Below are positions 42,727 to 50,602 of a DNA stretch of 50,602 nt, in pieces. The stretch covers positions 1 to 50,602 of the forward strand of contig JAECRA010000031.1 of NCBI GenBank assembly GCA_015999985.1. Direction: 5' to 3'. Position 1 is the stretch's first letter; each line of letters begins with the position of its first letter. The translations under genes were made by a program, and so were the position numbers. The notes under the pieces were generated by a model that was not told the origin of the DNA, made no database searches, and worked only from the letters and a program-made list of their open reading frames with translations. This DNA is from Comamonadaceae bacterium (lineage in GTDB: Bacteria; Pseudomonadota; Gammaproteobacteria; Burkholderiales; Burkholderiaceae_C).

Positions 42727-43113
42727 TGAAATTACACGATGGATAGACCGGGAAGTCACCCCTATAGGCCATGCTCAGGAAGGGCTCGGCACACAGATGC
42801 GACCACAGAAAAAGGCGGATGCTCATGCCAAGGATACTCCCGTAGCCTCAAAGTCCGCACAGGCATCACTTTTTCAGCAGCAAGACACATGCCAATTCAG
42901 ATGCCAATTGCGCTTTGAAATACAGGTTCTTTTTGCTTGCAGCGCAGGGATTTGACTACTTTTGTCCGCGTTCACGATCCATGAACTGTCGCGCACGCGC
43001 CCCCTTGGCGATAACGACCTGGCGCGACCCCGGATAATCCACGCGCAAGTTCACATTTTCGAAATGATGCCGGCGCGACTTGCCGGCTCTTTTACTTCAC
43101 GGAGAACACTGAT
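42727..43113. other. 387-bp gap upstream of hbd
   Basis: Promoters of the divergent DUF2889 and hbd genes must lie here. The only clear structure is a GCCGGC hairpin with a T-rich tail shortly before hbd. No gene is called; a GTG frame of about 80 codons has no likeness. Confidence 0.5.
43069..43092 (+). terminator. Hairpin with T-run 22 bp before hbd start
   Basis: GCCGGC (43069-43074) pairs with GCCGGC (43082-43087) around a 7-nt loop, and TCTTTT follows. It resembles an intrinsic terminator in the hbd leader and may be an attenuator or the end of an unseen upstream transcript. The ribosome site GGAGA follows at 43101. Confidence 0.4.
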
Positions 43114-43968
43114 ATGAGCATTACAACCGTTGGCATCGTTGGCGCGGGCACCATGGGAAACGGCATTGCGCAAGCCTGCGCCGTCTCTGGCGTTAACGTC
43201 GTCATGGTCGATATCGCGCAAGCCGCGGTCGACAAAGGCATGGCGACTATCGAAAAAAGCCTGGATCGCTTGCTGCAGAAAGAAAAAATCACCGAAGGAG
43301 ACAAGGCCGCCGCACTTGGCCGAATCAAAGGCAGCACCAGCTACGACGCGCTGCAAGGAGCCCAGATGGTGATTGAAGCCGCCACTGAGAACCACGATCT
43401 GAAGAACAAGATCCTCAAGCAATTGGACGACCTGCTGGAGCCTGAGGTCATCATAGCCACGAACACCTCTTCGATTTCGATCACGCAGTTGGCTGCGGTG
43501 ACCAAGCGAGCGGACAAATTCGTGGGCATGCACTTCTTCAACCCGGTGCCCTTGATGGCGCTGGTTGAGATCATCCGAGGACTGCAAACCTCCGACGATA
43601 CGCACGACACGGTCAAGGATCTGGCCGTCCGGTTGGGCAAGTCGCCCATCACGGTGAAAAACGCCCCTGGTTTTGTCGTCAACCGCATCCTGGTGCCCAT
43701 GATCAACGAAGCGTTCTTCGTGCTGTCAGAGGGCTTGGCTACGCCGGAAGACATTGACGCCGGCATGCGCCTGGGCTGCAACCACCCTATCGGGCCACTG
43801 GCATTGGCCGACATGGTGGGCCTGGATGTCTGCCTGGCTGTCATGGAGGTCTATCTGGAGCAGTTTGGCGACAGCAAATACCGGCCTTGCCCTCTCCTGC
43901 GTGAATACGTCGCGGCGGGGCGCTTGGGCCGCAAGACAGGCGAAGGCGTTTACAACTACGCCAAGTAA
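43114..43968 (+). CDS. hbd: 3-hydroxybutyryl-CoA dehydrogenase
   Basis: A 284-residue NAD(P)-dependent 3-hydroxyacyl-CoA dehydrogenase of the short Hbd/PaaH type, interconverting acetoacetyl-CoA and 3-hydroxybutyryl-CoA. The nucleotide motif GAGTMGNG is at 10-17. The catalytic pair is H140 (HFFNP) and E152, and NTSSISI near 117-123 is typical. Length is standard (282). GGAGA lies nine bases before the ATG. It could serve fatty acid, polyhydroxybutyrate or aromatic catabolism; no partner gene in the window decides. A hairpin follows the stop, then the manganese riboswitch of the next gene. Confidence 0.93.
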   Translation: MSITTVGIVGAGTMGNGIAQACAVSGVNVVMVDIAQAAVDKGMATIEKSLDRLLQKEKITEGDKAAALGRIKGSTSYDALQGAQMVIEAATENHDLKNKILKQLDDLLEPEVIIATNTSSISITQLAAVTKRADKFVGMHFFNPVPLMALVEIIRGLQTSDDTHDTVKDLAVRLGKSPITVKNAPGFVVNRILVPMINEAFFVLSEGLATPEDIDAGMRLGCNHPIGPLALADMVGLDVCLAVMEVYLEQFGDSKYRPCPLLREYVAAGRLGRKTGEGVYNYAK

Positions 43969-43986
43969 GTTCGCTGATAGTGCACT

Positions 43987-44003
43987 CTCGGGGTAACCCC
44001 GAG
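43987..44003 (+). terminator. Hairpin after hbd
   Basis: CTCGGGG-TAA-CCCCGAG lies 18 bp after the hbd stop codon, followed by a second small stem (CTCCC...GGGAG). There is no long T-run. It may end the hbd transcript, or form the 5' outer stem of the riboswitch leader. Confidence 0.45.
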
Positions 44004-44040
44004 TACTCCCCCATCGGGAGGGTGCTCTAATCTTGTTGAA

Positions 44041-44214
44041 CGAAGGGGAATAGCTCAGCCATGCCGTCGTGTGATGAGCATGGCCTATAGCAGGCCGTCA
44101 ACTTGGAGCGTTTTCGCGCTGCCGACCTGTTGGACGGGGTTGTCACGTGACGTGATGCCCCGCCGAGCAGACCTTCGATCATGCGCCGCGCGGGGGCTGA
44201 TCGAAGTCGTTTTT
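44041..44214 (+). ncRNA. yybP-ykoY manganese riboswitch with terminator platform
   Basis: The leader of the TerC gene contains the two conserved loops of the yybP-ykoY (Mn2+) riboswitch: AAGGGGAATAGCTC at 44043-44056 and CGCCGAGCAGACC at 44161-44173. GCCATGCCGTCG and GCATGGC lie between. Immediately after comes a 9-bp hairpin (44173-44206) with a T-run at 44210-44214, a clear terminator. In E. coli the same RNA controls mntP and alx (a TerC protein). Manganese binding would be expected to prevent the terminator and switch on the TerC gene. Confidence 0.85.
44173..44214 (+). terminator. Riboswitch-controlled intrinsic terminator
   Basis: CTTCGATCA (44173-44181) pairs perfectly with TGATCGAAG (44198-44206), and GTCG then TTTTT (44210-44214) follow. 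Its 5' arm starts within the conserved 3' loop sequence of the riboswitch, so aptamer folding and terminator formation should exclude each other. Confidence 0.75.
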
Positions 44215-44307
44215 GGTTTCGGAGTCTCATTTCAGGCAGCCTTCGAAAGCAGCAACATCTTCAGCGCTGCCAGGCGATTTTTGTCTTGCTTGTGAAGGTT
44301 TGCTGTC

Positions 44308-45582
44308 ATGGAGTTTCTTTCTGCCCCCTGGTGGTCCGCCCTGTTGGCCATCATCCTGATTGATCTTGTCCTGGCTGGCGACAACGCCATCGTCATCGCC
44401 CTGGCCGCGCGCAACGTTCCCAAACACCTGCAACAAAAGGCCATCGTCTGGGGCACCGTCGGTGCGATCTTCGTTCGTACGACCATGACTCTGGTGGTGG
44501 TCTGGCTCTTGAAGGTTCCGGGCTTGATGCTGGTTGGCGGCCTGGGTTTGCTCTGGATTGCCTACAAGCTGGTAGGGGACCAGGGAGGTGACGAGGGCGA
44601 GCATGGGCCGGCAGCAAGCACTTTCTGGGGCGCCATGAAAACCATCGTGGTCGCGGACGCGCTGATGGGCATCGACAACGTCCTGGGCGTCGCCGGCGCG
44701 GCTCACGGTGCTATCGACCTGGTAGTCATAGGCCTGCTGATCAGTGTGCCCATCATGGTGTTTGGCTCCACAATGGTGCTCAAGCTGGTGGATCGCTTCC
44801 CAGCCATCATTTATATAGGCGCAGGTGTGCTGGCCTATACGGCCGGCTCCATGCTGGTCGGAGAGCGTCTGCTGGCCCGCTGGTTCGGCACCGATGAGGC
44901 ACCGGTGACATGGGCCCGTTGGGCGGTGATCGCCTTGTGCATCGTCTTGGTTCTGGGTGGTGCCTGGCTTTCCAACCGCAAATCGAAAGACGGGCAACTC
45001 GCAACCATCGAGCCTGCGGATGGACATATCAACCCGATTGCAGCGGAAGCTATCGCTGCAGTTTCCGAACCGGTTACGCCGGTGCTTTTCCCCCTGAAGA
45101 AGGAGTCCAATATGGAAACCGTCATTCTCTATGTCGACGACGCTGCCTATGCAGCCGAGTTTCTGGCGCGGCAGCAGGCCGCGCCTGCGGGTAAGGCGAT
45201 CGACGGACCCCGGAACTGGATTGTGCTGGGCTGTGCACCGAAATTGACTCGGCATGCCAGCCAGTGGACAAGTGCTGAGGCGCGCAAGCAACGGCGAGAA
45301 GACTGGCTGGCTGACGCTCTCAGTGCGCTGCAGCCTGTATTGCAAGCAGATGGAAGCACGGTGGAAGGTAGGCTGGCTACGGTACCACTGCTGGATCTAA
45401 CACGTAGCTTGAGGTTGGAGAGCAAGGCGCTGATGGTGCTCGATGGACGTCGACCCAAGGCGGGCGTTGACCTGGAGCCCGTGGCACCCGAACTCACGCC
45501 CGCCAAATCCGGGTGGGCCATGCATGGTGCAGCTGCCAGCATGGGAACCTTGCTGATTCTGGTCAACGAGTTGGCGGAGTAA
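44308..45582 (+). CDS. TerC-family manganese exporter (YjbE type) with extra C-terminal domain
   Basis: A 424-residue protein. Residues 1-220 are a TerC/YjbE-type membrane protein with about seven spans and the acidic motifs LVLAGDNAIVIAL and ADALMGIDNVLGV, thought to bind the exported metal (Mn2+ in Alx/MntP-type systems). The common length is about 230. Here some 190 residues follow: a linker (221-265) and a soluble domain starting at M269 (METVILYVDDAAYAAEFLARQ) that I do not recognise. M269 has its own AAGGAG six bases upstream (45100-45105), so a separate small protein may also be made. The manganese riboswitch in the leader supports a metal role. Confidence 0.87.
   Translation: MEFLSAPWWSALLAIILIDLVLAGDNAIVIALAARNVPKHLQQKAIVWGTVGAIFVRTTMTLVVVWLLKVPGLMLVGGLGLLWIAYKLVGDQGGDEGEHGPAASTFWGAMKTIVVADALMGIDNVLGVAGAAHGAIDLVVIGLLISVPIMVFGSTMVLKLVDRFPAIIYIGAGVLAYTAGSMLVGERLLARWFGTDEAPVTWARWAVIALCIVLVLGGAWLSNRKSKDGQLATIEPADGHINPIAAEAIAAVSEPVTPVLFPLKKESNMETVILYVDDAAYAAEFLARQQAAPAGKAIDGPRNWIVLGCAPKLTRHASQWTSAEARKQRREDWLADALSALQPVLQADGSTVEGRLATVPLLDLTRSLRLESKALMVLDGRRPKAGVDLEPVAPELTPAKSGWAMHGAAASMGTLLILVNELAE
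45100..45114 (+). promoter_or_regulatory. Internal ribosome binding site and ATG within the TerC gene
   Basis: AAGGAG at 45100-45105, six bases, then ATG at 45112-45114, in frame with TerC (codon 269). This is a better ribosome site than most true starts in the window. It would yield a 156-residue soluble protein identical to the C-terminal domain. Confidence 0.55.
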
Positions 45583-45706
45583 GGCAGCTTTGGGGAACTG
45601 GGTGCGTTGCCGGCGCGCCTCAGACCCGTATTGATTTCATCGGCCCTCAGCTCCAGCCCTCGCGACTCTGCTAAACCTGAGCAGGGGTGAGCGCTCGGCC
45701 TGTGAA

Positions 45707-47983
45707 TCAGAGACGCCCGAGAGCGGCCTTCACATCGGCCACGCTGAGAATTTCACTCAGCACGACCGGTTCTCGTCCCGGGGCCAGCAACACGTAAACA
45801 GGCACTCCACTGCGTCCCAGACGTTGCAGCTCTGCGCTTATGACTGGGTCGCGACGTGTCCAGTCTGCACGCAAGGTCTGGACTTTGGCCGCATCGAAGG
45901 CGGCCAGCACTTCACTGTTGTTCAGGGTAGTTTTCTTGTTGTACTGGCAGGTCACGCACCACGCCGCGGTGAAATCCACAAACACCGGCTGCCCCGCCGC
46001 CAGTGTTTGCGCTACCCGTTCATGAGACCAGGGCTGCCAGCGCTGCCCATTGGGCACTGAAGACGAGGCGGACGCCTCTTCCATGGGCTTGACCACGTTG
46101 GGACCGATGGAACCAACCAGCAGTACCAGCGCCACAGCTGAAAAAGCAGTCATGGCCAAGCGCGTGCGACCTGCAAGGCCCACGGCCCAGAGGAGAAAGG
46201 CGAATGCCACCAACAATGCAAGCAGCGCAGCCGCACCGTCAATGCCGCTTTGCTGCCCCAACACCCACAAAAGCCATGCCACCGTACCGAACATGGGAAA
46301 CGCCATGAACTGCTTGAACACCACCATCCACGCACCAGGCTTTGGCAGCATGCGCGCCACTGCTGGCAGCCAGCTGGCCGCCAGGTAGGGCAGTGCCATG
46401 CCAAGGCCAATGGCGCCGAACACCAGCAGCGCCTGCATCGCAGGAAGACCCACCGCCAACCCTAGAGAGGCGCCCATGAATGGCGCTGTGCAAGGTGAGG
46501 CCACCGCCACCGCCAGAACACCGGTGAGAAACGAATTCGCCGCAGGGTGCTTGGCTTCCATCGTGGCCACGCGGCTAGGCAGGAAACTACCAAACTCGAA
46601 CAAGCCCGCCAGGTTCAGGCCGATCACGCTAAACAGCACTGCCAGCGCCGCGACGACCGCCGGCGATTGCAACTGAAAGCCCCAACCCAACTGCTCTCCA
46701 GCGGCGCGCAACCCCAGCATGAGTGCTCCCAGCGCCAGAAAGGAAAGAACCACACCTGCCGTATAGGCCAGCCCACTGACGCGGTGTGCACGCTTATCCT
46801 GGGCGTGCTGAGCAAACCCCAGCACCTTGATCGCCAACACCGGAAACACACAAGGCATCAGGTTCAGCACCAAACCGCCGATAAGGGCGCCCAGCAGAGC
46901 AAGCATGAAGGTGGCCGCGGGAACAGCGGTGTTGGGCGGTGCTACAGCGGGCTGTGAGTTTGCATTCGCCTTGAGCGCCGCTTCCAATGCCGGCGAGACA
47001 GTAGCTGCCTGGGCGACTGTGGGCCATTGCCCCTGCACAGGCACTTCCGCACGCCAGCCTTGCCCCCCCGCGACCAGCACCAGGGGCATCATCGATGGGC
47101 TCTCGGATCGATCGGGCGAGAGCGGAAAATCGGCAGTCCAGGCTTTGCCGTCCCAACGTTGAGACCAGGTTGTGGGTGTTGGAGGCTGCTGCGCAGAGGC
47201 TGGGGTAGCACTTGTCAGCAACACTTGCGGGGTCTCGGGGAACATTTCCAGGACCTGGCCTTGCAAGGCAGCGGGCAGGCCTTCTACCCGCACGGAAAGA
47301 CGCTTGCCTCCGTCAAGCACCTCAATACGATGTGCCCCCTCTACCGGCTGAGGCTGGCTTTTGAAGGCCGCCTCGAACGCACCACCACTGAGCGCCGTGG
47401 AGCTGCGCAGTGGAATCTGCAATGCAAATTCGGCATCCTGAGGAATGCATTCTTGCCGGCAGACCAGCCAGCTCGCCTTGAGCTTGACGTCCAGCGTATT
47501 GGCGAAAGCCGATGGCTTGTATTCAGGTGTGATGGTCAGAGGGACTGGCAGAAGAACCGTACCGTCATAGCCGTAGTTGGCCAACTGACCAATCGGAAAC
47601 TTCTTGGGCAAAGGCCAGGCGATGTCTCCCGCCATAACGCCTGGCGGCAATGTCCATTCAAGCTCAGTAGGTAAGCCCGAATCACCGGAATTCTTCCAGT
47701 AGGTATGCCAATGGGGAGTATGCGTCAGTTGAAGACCCACCCAGACCTGCGACTCTGGAGCGGATTGCCCGGCAGGCACAGACGCCCCGGCGCCCACCAA
47801 GGCGCCAGTTGGGCCGGTCGGCACACCCTGCGGGGCATAAGCCATCAACTCTGCGCGCACCTGTTCCGTGGATGCAGTGGACTTCAGTGCAGCGGGCTGG
47901 GCAGCGACGGTCGTGTACCCAAGGGTGCCCGCCATGGCAAAGGCGGCGATCAACACACCAGGGATGAAGGAAAGCATTCTCAT
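45707..47983 (-). CDS. dsbD: Thiol:disulfide interchange protein DsbD (ScsB-type)
   Basis: A transporter of reducing power of about 758 residues. Signal peptide (FIPGVLIAAFAMAGTLG), a periplasmic N-terminal domain with VCRQEC (cysteine pair) near 175, a membrane domain of eight or so spans with the two core cysteines in LMPCVFPVL and ASPCTAPFMG, and a C-terminal thioredoxin domain with AAWCVTCQ. Electrons pass from cytoplasmic thioredoxin through the membrane to periplasmic proteins. The N-terminal domain is larger than in E. coli DsbD (565 residues) and resembles ScsB. The start is uncertain: ATGs at 47983 and 47977 precede the signal peptide; one at 48010 has GGGGG upstream. Confidence 0.9.
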   Translation of the reverse strand: MRMLSFIPGVLIAAFAMAGTLGYTTVAAQPAALKSTASTEQVRAELMAYAPQGVPTGPTGALVGAGASVPAGQSAPESQVWVGLQLTHTPHWHTYWKNSGDSGLPTELEWTLPPGVMAGDIAWPLPKKFPIGQLANYGYDGTVLLPVPLTITPEYKPSAFANTLDVKLKASWLVCRQECIPQDAEFALQIPLRSSTALSGGAFEAAFKSQPQPVEGAHRIEVLDGGKRLSVRVEGLPAALQGQVLEMFPETPQVLLTSATPASAQQPPTPTTWSQRWDGKAWTADFPLSPDRSESPSMMPLVLVAGGQGWRAEVPVQGQWPTVAQAATVSPALEAALKANANSQPAVAPPNTAVPAATFMLALLGALIGGLVLNLMPCVFPVLAIKVLGFAQHAQDKRAHRVSGLAYTAGVVLSFLALGALMLGLRAAGEQLGWGFQLQSPAVVAALAVLFSVIGLNLAGLFEFGSFLPSRVATMEAKHPAANSFLTGVLAVAVASPCTAPFMGASLGLAVGLPAMQALLVFGAIGLGMALPYLAASWLPAVARMLPKPGAWMVVFKQFMAFPMFGTVAWLLWVLGQQSGIDGAAALLALLVAFAFLLWAVGLAGRTRLAMTAFSAVALVLLVGSIGPNVVKPMEEASASSSVPNGQRWQPWSHERVAQTLAAGQPVFVDFTAAWCVTCQYNKKTTLNNSEVLAAFDAAKVQTLRADWTRRDPVISAELQRLGRSGVPVYVLLAPGREPVVLSEILSVADVKAALGRL

Positions 47984-48259
47984 GGGAAAAGATAGGGGAG
48001 GCAGAGGCATATGACCCCCACGAGAGCGCATGGTTCCCGGGCGGCATTCTCAAAAGACAGACCAAAGCGCTGACTATAGAGGTTTGGCAGAGAGTCCGTT
48101 CGGCACTCCTGGCACGGGCAATCAGGTCAGCGCGTGCAAATTTTCGTCGTTCATGTTAACTTTTTAATATTATTGACGAGCACGAGGCAGAAGTCTGCTG
48201 AGCGAACGCTCTTGTAGATTTTCATTTTCTCGATCAGCACATAGGGAGGCGTGAAACCC

Positions 48260-49510
48260 ATGAGACTGACTCTTGATTCTTCCCAACTGGCATCGGCCCT
48301 AACCCCTTGGGCAGAACGGTTGCGCAAGAAAATTGACCTGCCTTTGCTGGTGTGCTGGCACGGAGGCCCGGCGGTCCCGCTGGGGAACTTTGAGACCGCT
48401 CGTGTGACCATTGACGTTCAGGACGCGGCGGGAATTACGGCCTTGCTGGCCCCCTCGCTCGAAAACCTGGGTCGCGCCTATGTGGAAGGACACATAGACG
48501 TCACGGGATCTGTGCAGGATGTGATCGATATGGCGCATAGGCTGGCGGAAAATGGCAGTACCGAGGAGCCTGAAGGCCTGCTGCAACGCCTGCTCCACCG
48601 CATTGCAGAAGCTGGCCACCACACCCGTGAGCACGACAAAGCGGCTATCCAATACCACTACGATGTCTCCAACGAGTTCTATGCGCAGTGGCTGGATCCG
48701 GCCATGGTCTATTCGTGTGCCTACTTTGAAACCGGCACTGAAACCTTGGCGCAAGCTCAGCAGAAGAAGTTAGACCACATCTTGACCAAACTGCGCATCG
48801 AGGCAGGCCAGACGCTGCTGGATATAGGATGCGGATGGGGCGCTCTGGTGCTGCGAGCGGCGGAGAAATTCGGAGCCACCTGCGTAGGTATCACCCTTTC
48901 AGAGAACCAGCACCAATTGGCCACCGAGCGCGTGCGGGCGGCAGGTCTGCAGAACCAGATCGAAATCCGGCTGCAGGACTATCGGGACGTCAGCGGTCCT
49001 TTTGACCGCATCACCAGCGTAGGCATGTTCGAGCATGTTGGCCTGAAAAATCTGCCGGGCTATTTCCGCATCATCCACGATCTTCTGGCTCCCGGCGGCT
49101 GGGCCTTGAATCACGGTATTACCAGCACCGATCCACAAAACGGTGAGACCAGCCATGGCGGCGGTCGCTTCATAGACCGCTACGTCTTTCCTCAAGGTGA
49201 GCTGCCTCATATAGGAACCGTACTGACGACCATGCAGCAAGGAGGCCTGGAGCCTATTGACGCCGAAAACCTTCGCCGCCACTACGCGCGTACGCTGGAA
49301 TTTTGGAGTCAATCTTTTGAAGCGGGTGGGGCCCACCTGAAGTCGCTGGTGGACGACAAGCACTGGCGTATCTGGCGTATGTATCTCGTAGGCAGCCAAT
49401 GGGCCTTCGAGCACGACGAGGTGTCGCTCTTCCAGGTCTTGTGCCGACGCCGTGGGCAAAGCGCCAGCAGCATTCCGTGGTCGAGACGTTGGATGTACCC
49501 CTCGTCCTAG
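48260..49510 (+). CDS. cfa: Cyclopropane-fatty-acyl-phospholipid synthase (canonical)
   Basis: A 416-residue CFA synthase that adds a methylene from SAM to double bonds of membrane lipids. The YSCAYF motif carries C153, and E258 (GMFEHVG) and H285 (LNHGI) complete the bicarbonate site, in contrast to the CFA-like protein at 8436-9707. The SAM motif is LDIGCGWGA at 187-195; HYARTLEFW supplies the tyrosine. E. coli C354 is replaced (VGSQWAF). I chose ATG 48260 with GGGAGG ten bases upstream; a GTG at 48251 has too short a spacing. It is divergent from dsbD and precedes the creatininase gene by 78 bp. Confidence 0.92.
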   Translation: MRLTLDSSQLASALTPWAERLRKKIDLPLLVCWHGGPAVPLGNFETARVTIDVQDAAGITALLAPSLENLGRAYVEGHIDVTGSVQDVIDMAHRLAENGSTEEPEGLLQRLLHRIAEAGHHTREHDKAAIQYHYDVSNEFYAQWLDPAMVYSCAYFETGTETLAQAQQKKLDHILTKLRIEAGQTLLDIGCGWGALVLRAAEKFGATCVGITLSENQHQLATERVRAAGLQNQIEIRLQDYRDVSGPFDRITSVGMFEHVGLKNLPGYFRIIHDLLAPGGWALNHGITSTDPQNGETSHGGGRFIDRYVFPQGELPHIGTVLTTMQQGGLEPIDAENLRRHYARTLEFWSQSFEAGGAHLKSLVDDKHWRIWRMYLVGSQWAFEHDEVSLFQVLCRRRGQSASSIPWSRRWMYPSS

Positions 49511-49588
49511 GAGGCACCTCCAGCCTCTCATTGAAACAAACTTTTCTCCGAACGTAAGGAGAGGCATCTGTTTCAGTAAGATGCGGCG

Positions 49589-50404
49589 ATGCCCACGTTA
49601 ACCCGCTTCTGGCAAGATCTGGCCACCACCGACTTCGCCACACTTTCTCTGGAACGCGCCATTGCGGTGCTGCCGGTTGCCGCCACGGAGCAACACGGCC
49701 CGCATTTGCCGCTTTCTGTGGACAGCGATCTGGCGCAGGGCATCATTGACGCATCACTGCCGCATTTACCGGCGGAGGTACCAGCCCTCTTTCTTCCGGT
49801 GCAGGCCATAGGCTACAGCCCGGAACACGCAGGTTTTACCGGTACGCTCACTTTGAAGGCAGGAACGGTCATACGACTGTGGACCGATATCGCTGAAAGT
49901 GTGGCGGCCACTGGCGTGAAGAAGCTGCTCATCTTCAACGCCCATGGCGGCAACGTGGGACTGCTTGACGTCGTGGCACGTGATCTCAGGGTTCGTTTGA
50001 ATCTTCTGGTCTACACCTGCAGCTGGTTCAACTTGCCCCTGCTCGGCACCGATGGTGAAGACGTGAATGCCCGCTTCTCAGCGGGAGAGCACCGATTTGG
50101 CGTGCATGGTGGGCAGGTTGAAACGGCGATGATGCGCCACCTCAAGCCCGACACGGTGCGCATGGAATCCGCACAGGACTTTCACTCGGCCTCCAAGGAC
50201 CGCGCTGCGGCGTTCTCGATTCTTGGAAACGGCAAAAGCGCCAAGCTGGCCTGGGCTGCGCAAGACTACAACGCCGCAGGCGCCATGGGCAACGCGGCAG
50301 CCGCGACAGCTGAAGATGGCCGCGTTCTGGTGGAGAGCGCTGGCCGCTCGCTTGCTGCATTGCTTACGGAGATTGACCGACTGCCGCCGTTAGCTGCTGG
50401 CTAG
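49589..50404 (+). CDS. Creatininase-family amidohydrolase
   Basis: A 271-residue creatininase-fold protein. Metal ligands of the family can be seen: E34 and H36 (TEQHGPHLPL), D45, the histidine in NAHGGN and the glutamate in GGQVETAM. Members hydrolyse creatinine, or act on cofactor or peptide precursors (MftE-like and FAPy-type deformylases), so the reaction here is open. The ATG at 49589 begins the family sequence (TRFWQDLATTDF). It lies downstream of cfa on the same strand and may be cotranscribed. GC-rich hairpins follow. Confidence 0.85.
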   Translation: MPTLTRFWQDLATTDFATLSLERAIAVLPVAATEQHGPHLPLSVDSDLAQGIIDASLPHLPAEVPALFLPVQAIGYSPEHAGFTGTLTLKAGTVIRLWTDIAESVAATGVKKLLIFNAHGGNVGLLDVVARDLRVRLNLLVYTCSWFNLPLLGTDGEDVNARFSAGEHRFGVHGGQVETAMMRHLKPDTVRMESAQDFHSASKDRAAAFSILGNGKSAKLAWAAQDYNAAGAMGNAAAATAEDGRVLVESAGRSLAALLTEIDRLPPLAAG

Positions 50405-50450
50405 CGCGGTTCTTGAACTACTGGGACCGGCCCCCGGTTGGCCGGCCCCG

Positions 50451-50467
50451 CCCCCCTCAAAGGGGGG
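50451..50467 (+). terminator. Hairpin after creatininase gene
   Basis: CCCCCCT-CAA-AGGGGGG stands 46 bp after the stop codon, preceded by the GGCCGGCC palindromic region. No T-run follows, but such G/C-run hairpins commonly end transcripts in Comamonadaceae. Confidence 0.5.
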
Positions 50468-50602
50468 GAGTAAAACCATCGCTTGCGACCGATGCGTGTA
50501 GGGCCGAGCGCAGCGATGGCCCGAATGGGTGTCCAACCCCTTTGGCCGTGCCGAGGAGCGCAGGGCAAGGGGCGGGCAAGAGCACTGCAAGATGCTCTTG
50601 CT
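50468..50602. repeat. GC-rich intergenic repeat-like stretch with terminal hairpin
   Basis: The last 135 bp show no gene. GAGCGCAGCGATGGCCC and GAGGAGCGCAGGGCAAGG are the sort of GC-rich sequence that recurs between genes in this family. At the end, GCAAGAGCA and TGCTCTTGC (50576-50601) form a 9-bp hairpin around CTGCAAGA. Only a genome-wide search could confirm a repeat family. Confidence 0.35.

Noticed and set aside
44227..45345. A 372-codon minus-strand frame opposite the TerC gene
   Set aside because: Its Gln/His/Asp-rich low-complexity text is the mirror of TerC codons; the riboswitch and TerC motifs prove the plus strand.
1..50602. CRISPR arrays, tRNA or rRNA genes, intact transposases
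   Set aside because: No regularly spaced repeats, no cloverleaf-type sequence with a TTC-loop and acceptor stem, and no transposase motifs were noticed on either strand. A tRNAscan or IS search could still find degenerate cases.

Overview
The window looks like chromosomal DNA of a Betaproteobacterium, most likely Comamonadaceae (Burkholderiales). The reasons are the GC-rich coding style, an aromatic-degradation set closely resembling the nag genes of Ralstonia/Comamonas/Polaromonas type strains, and household genes (glmS, ttcA, aroQ, a ScsB-type DsbD, a YjbE-type TerC) in a typical Burkholderiales form. The genus cannot be fixed by eye. No tRNA, rRNA, CRISPR array or intact insertion sequence was seen.

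Layout. 1-4.7 kb: a salicylate-to-gentisate catabolic cluster on the minus strand (nagAa, nagI, nagK, nagG, cut by the window edge) with a divergent LysR regulator (nagR). 4.8-12.6 kb: an eight-gene minus-strand operon (FAD oxidoreductase, DUF1365, CFA-like methyltransferase, chalcone-isomerase-like protein, MFS transporter, DUF3833 lipoprotein, SDR, SnoaL/NTF2-like), mostly coupled by 4-nt ATGA overlaps, with a divergent TetR gene. It resembles the membrane-lipid-modification set known from singlet-oxygen/ChrR regulons, but no sigma-E/ChrR pair is present here. 12.7-16.4 kb: a YegD-like Hsp70 and DNA polymerase II. 16.7-18.4 kb: a NadN-like nucleotidase lipoprotein with a changed metal-site motif. 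18.4-19 kb: a non-coding stretch with a probable group II intron 3' remnant.

19-31 kb: scattered accessory metabolism: MDR-family oxidoreductase, PLD-type nuclease, RidA, enoyl-CoA hydratase, PhoX (with a plausible PHO box), a GNAT, a large MscS-type channel, a carotenoid-oxygenase gene led by a MerR-TipAS regulator with a textbook 19-bp-spacer promoter, and a second GNAT. 31.1-33.4 kb: a lower-GC acyltransferase/SGNH gene followed by a truncated copy of its own 5' end. 33.4-39.7 kb: glmS, an Lrp/AsnC regulator, a fusion of an alkylglycerol-monooxygenase-like hydroxylase to a YhhN/lysoplasmalogenase domain, a D-threonine-aldolase-like enzyme and a histidine phosphatase. 39.8-50.4 kb: a DUF4136 lipoprotein, ttcA, aroQ, a DUF2889 protein, 3-hydroxybutyryl-CoA dehydrogenase, a manganese riboswitch with a terminator ahead of a TerC gene carrying an extra C-terminal domain, dsbD, a canonical CFA synthase and a creatininase-family gene.

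Common threads. Lipid chemistry recurs: two CFA-family proteins (one canonical, one lacking the bicarbonate-site residues), an ether-lipid-cleaving fusion, and oxidoreductases with a lipid-operon look. Phosphate scavenging is a second theme (PhoX and the nucleotidase, both with PHO-like sites). The best candidates for new biology are the TetR-controlled lipid operon with its altered CFA-like enzyme, the AGMO-YhhN fusion, and the TerC extension with its own internal ribosome binding site.
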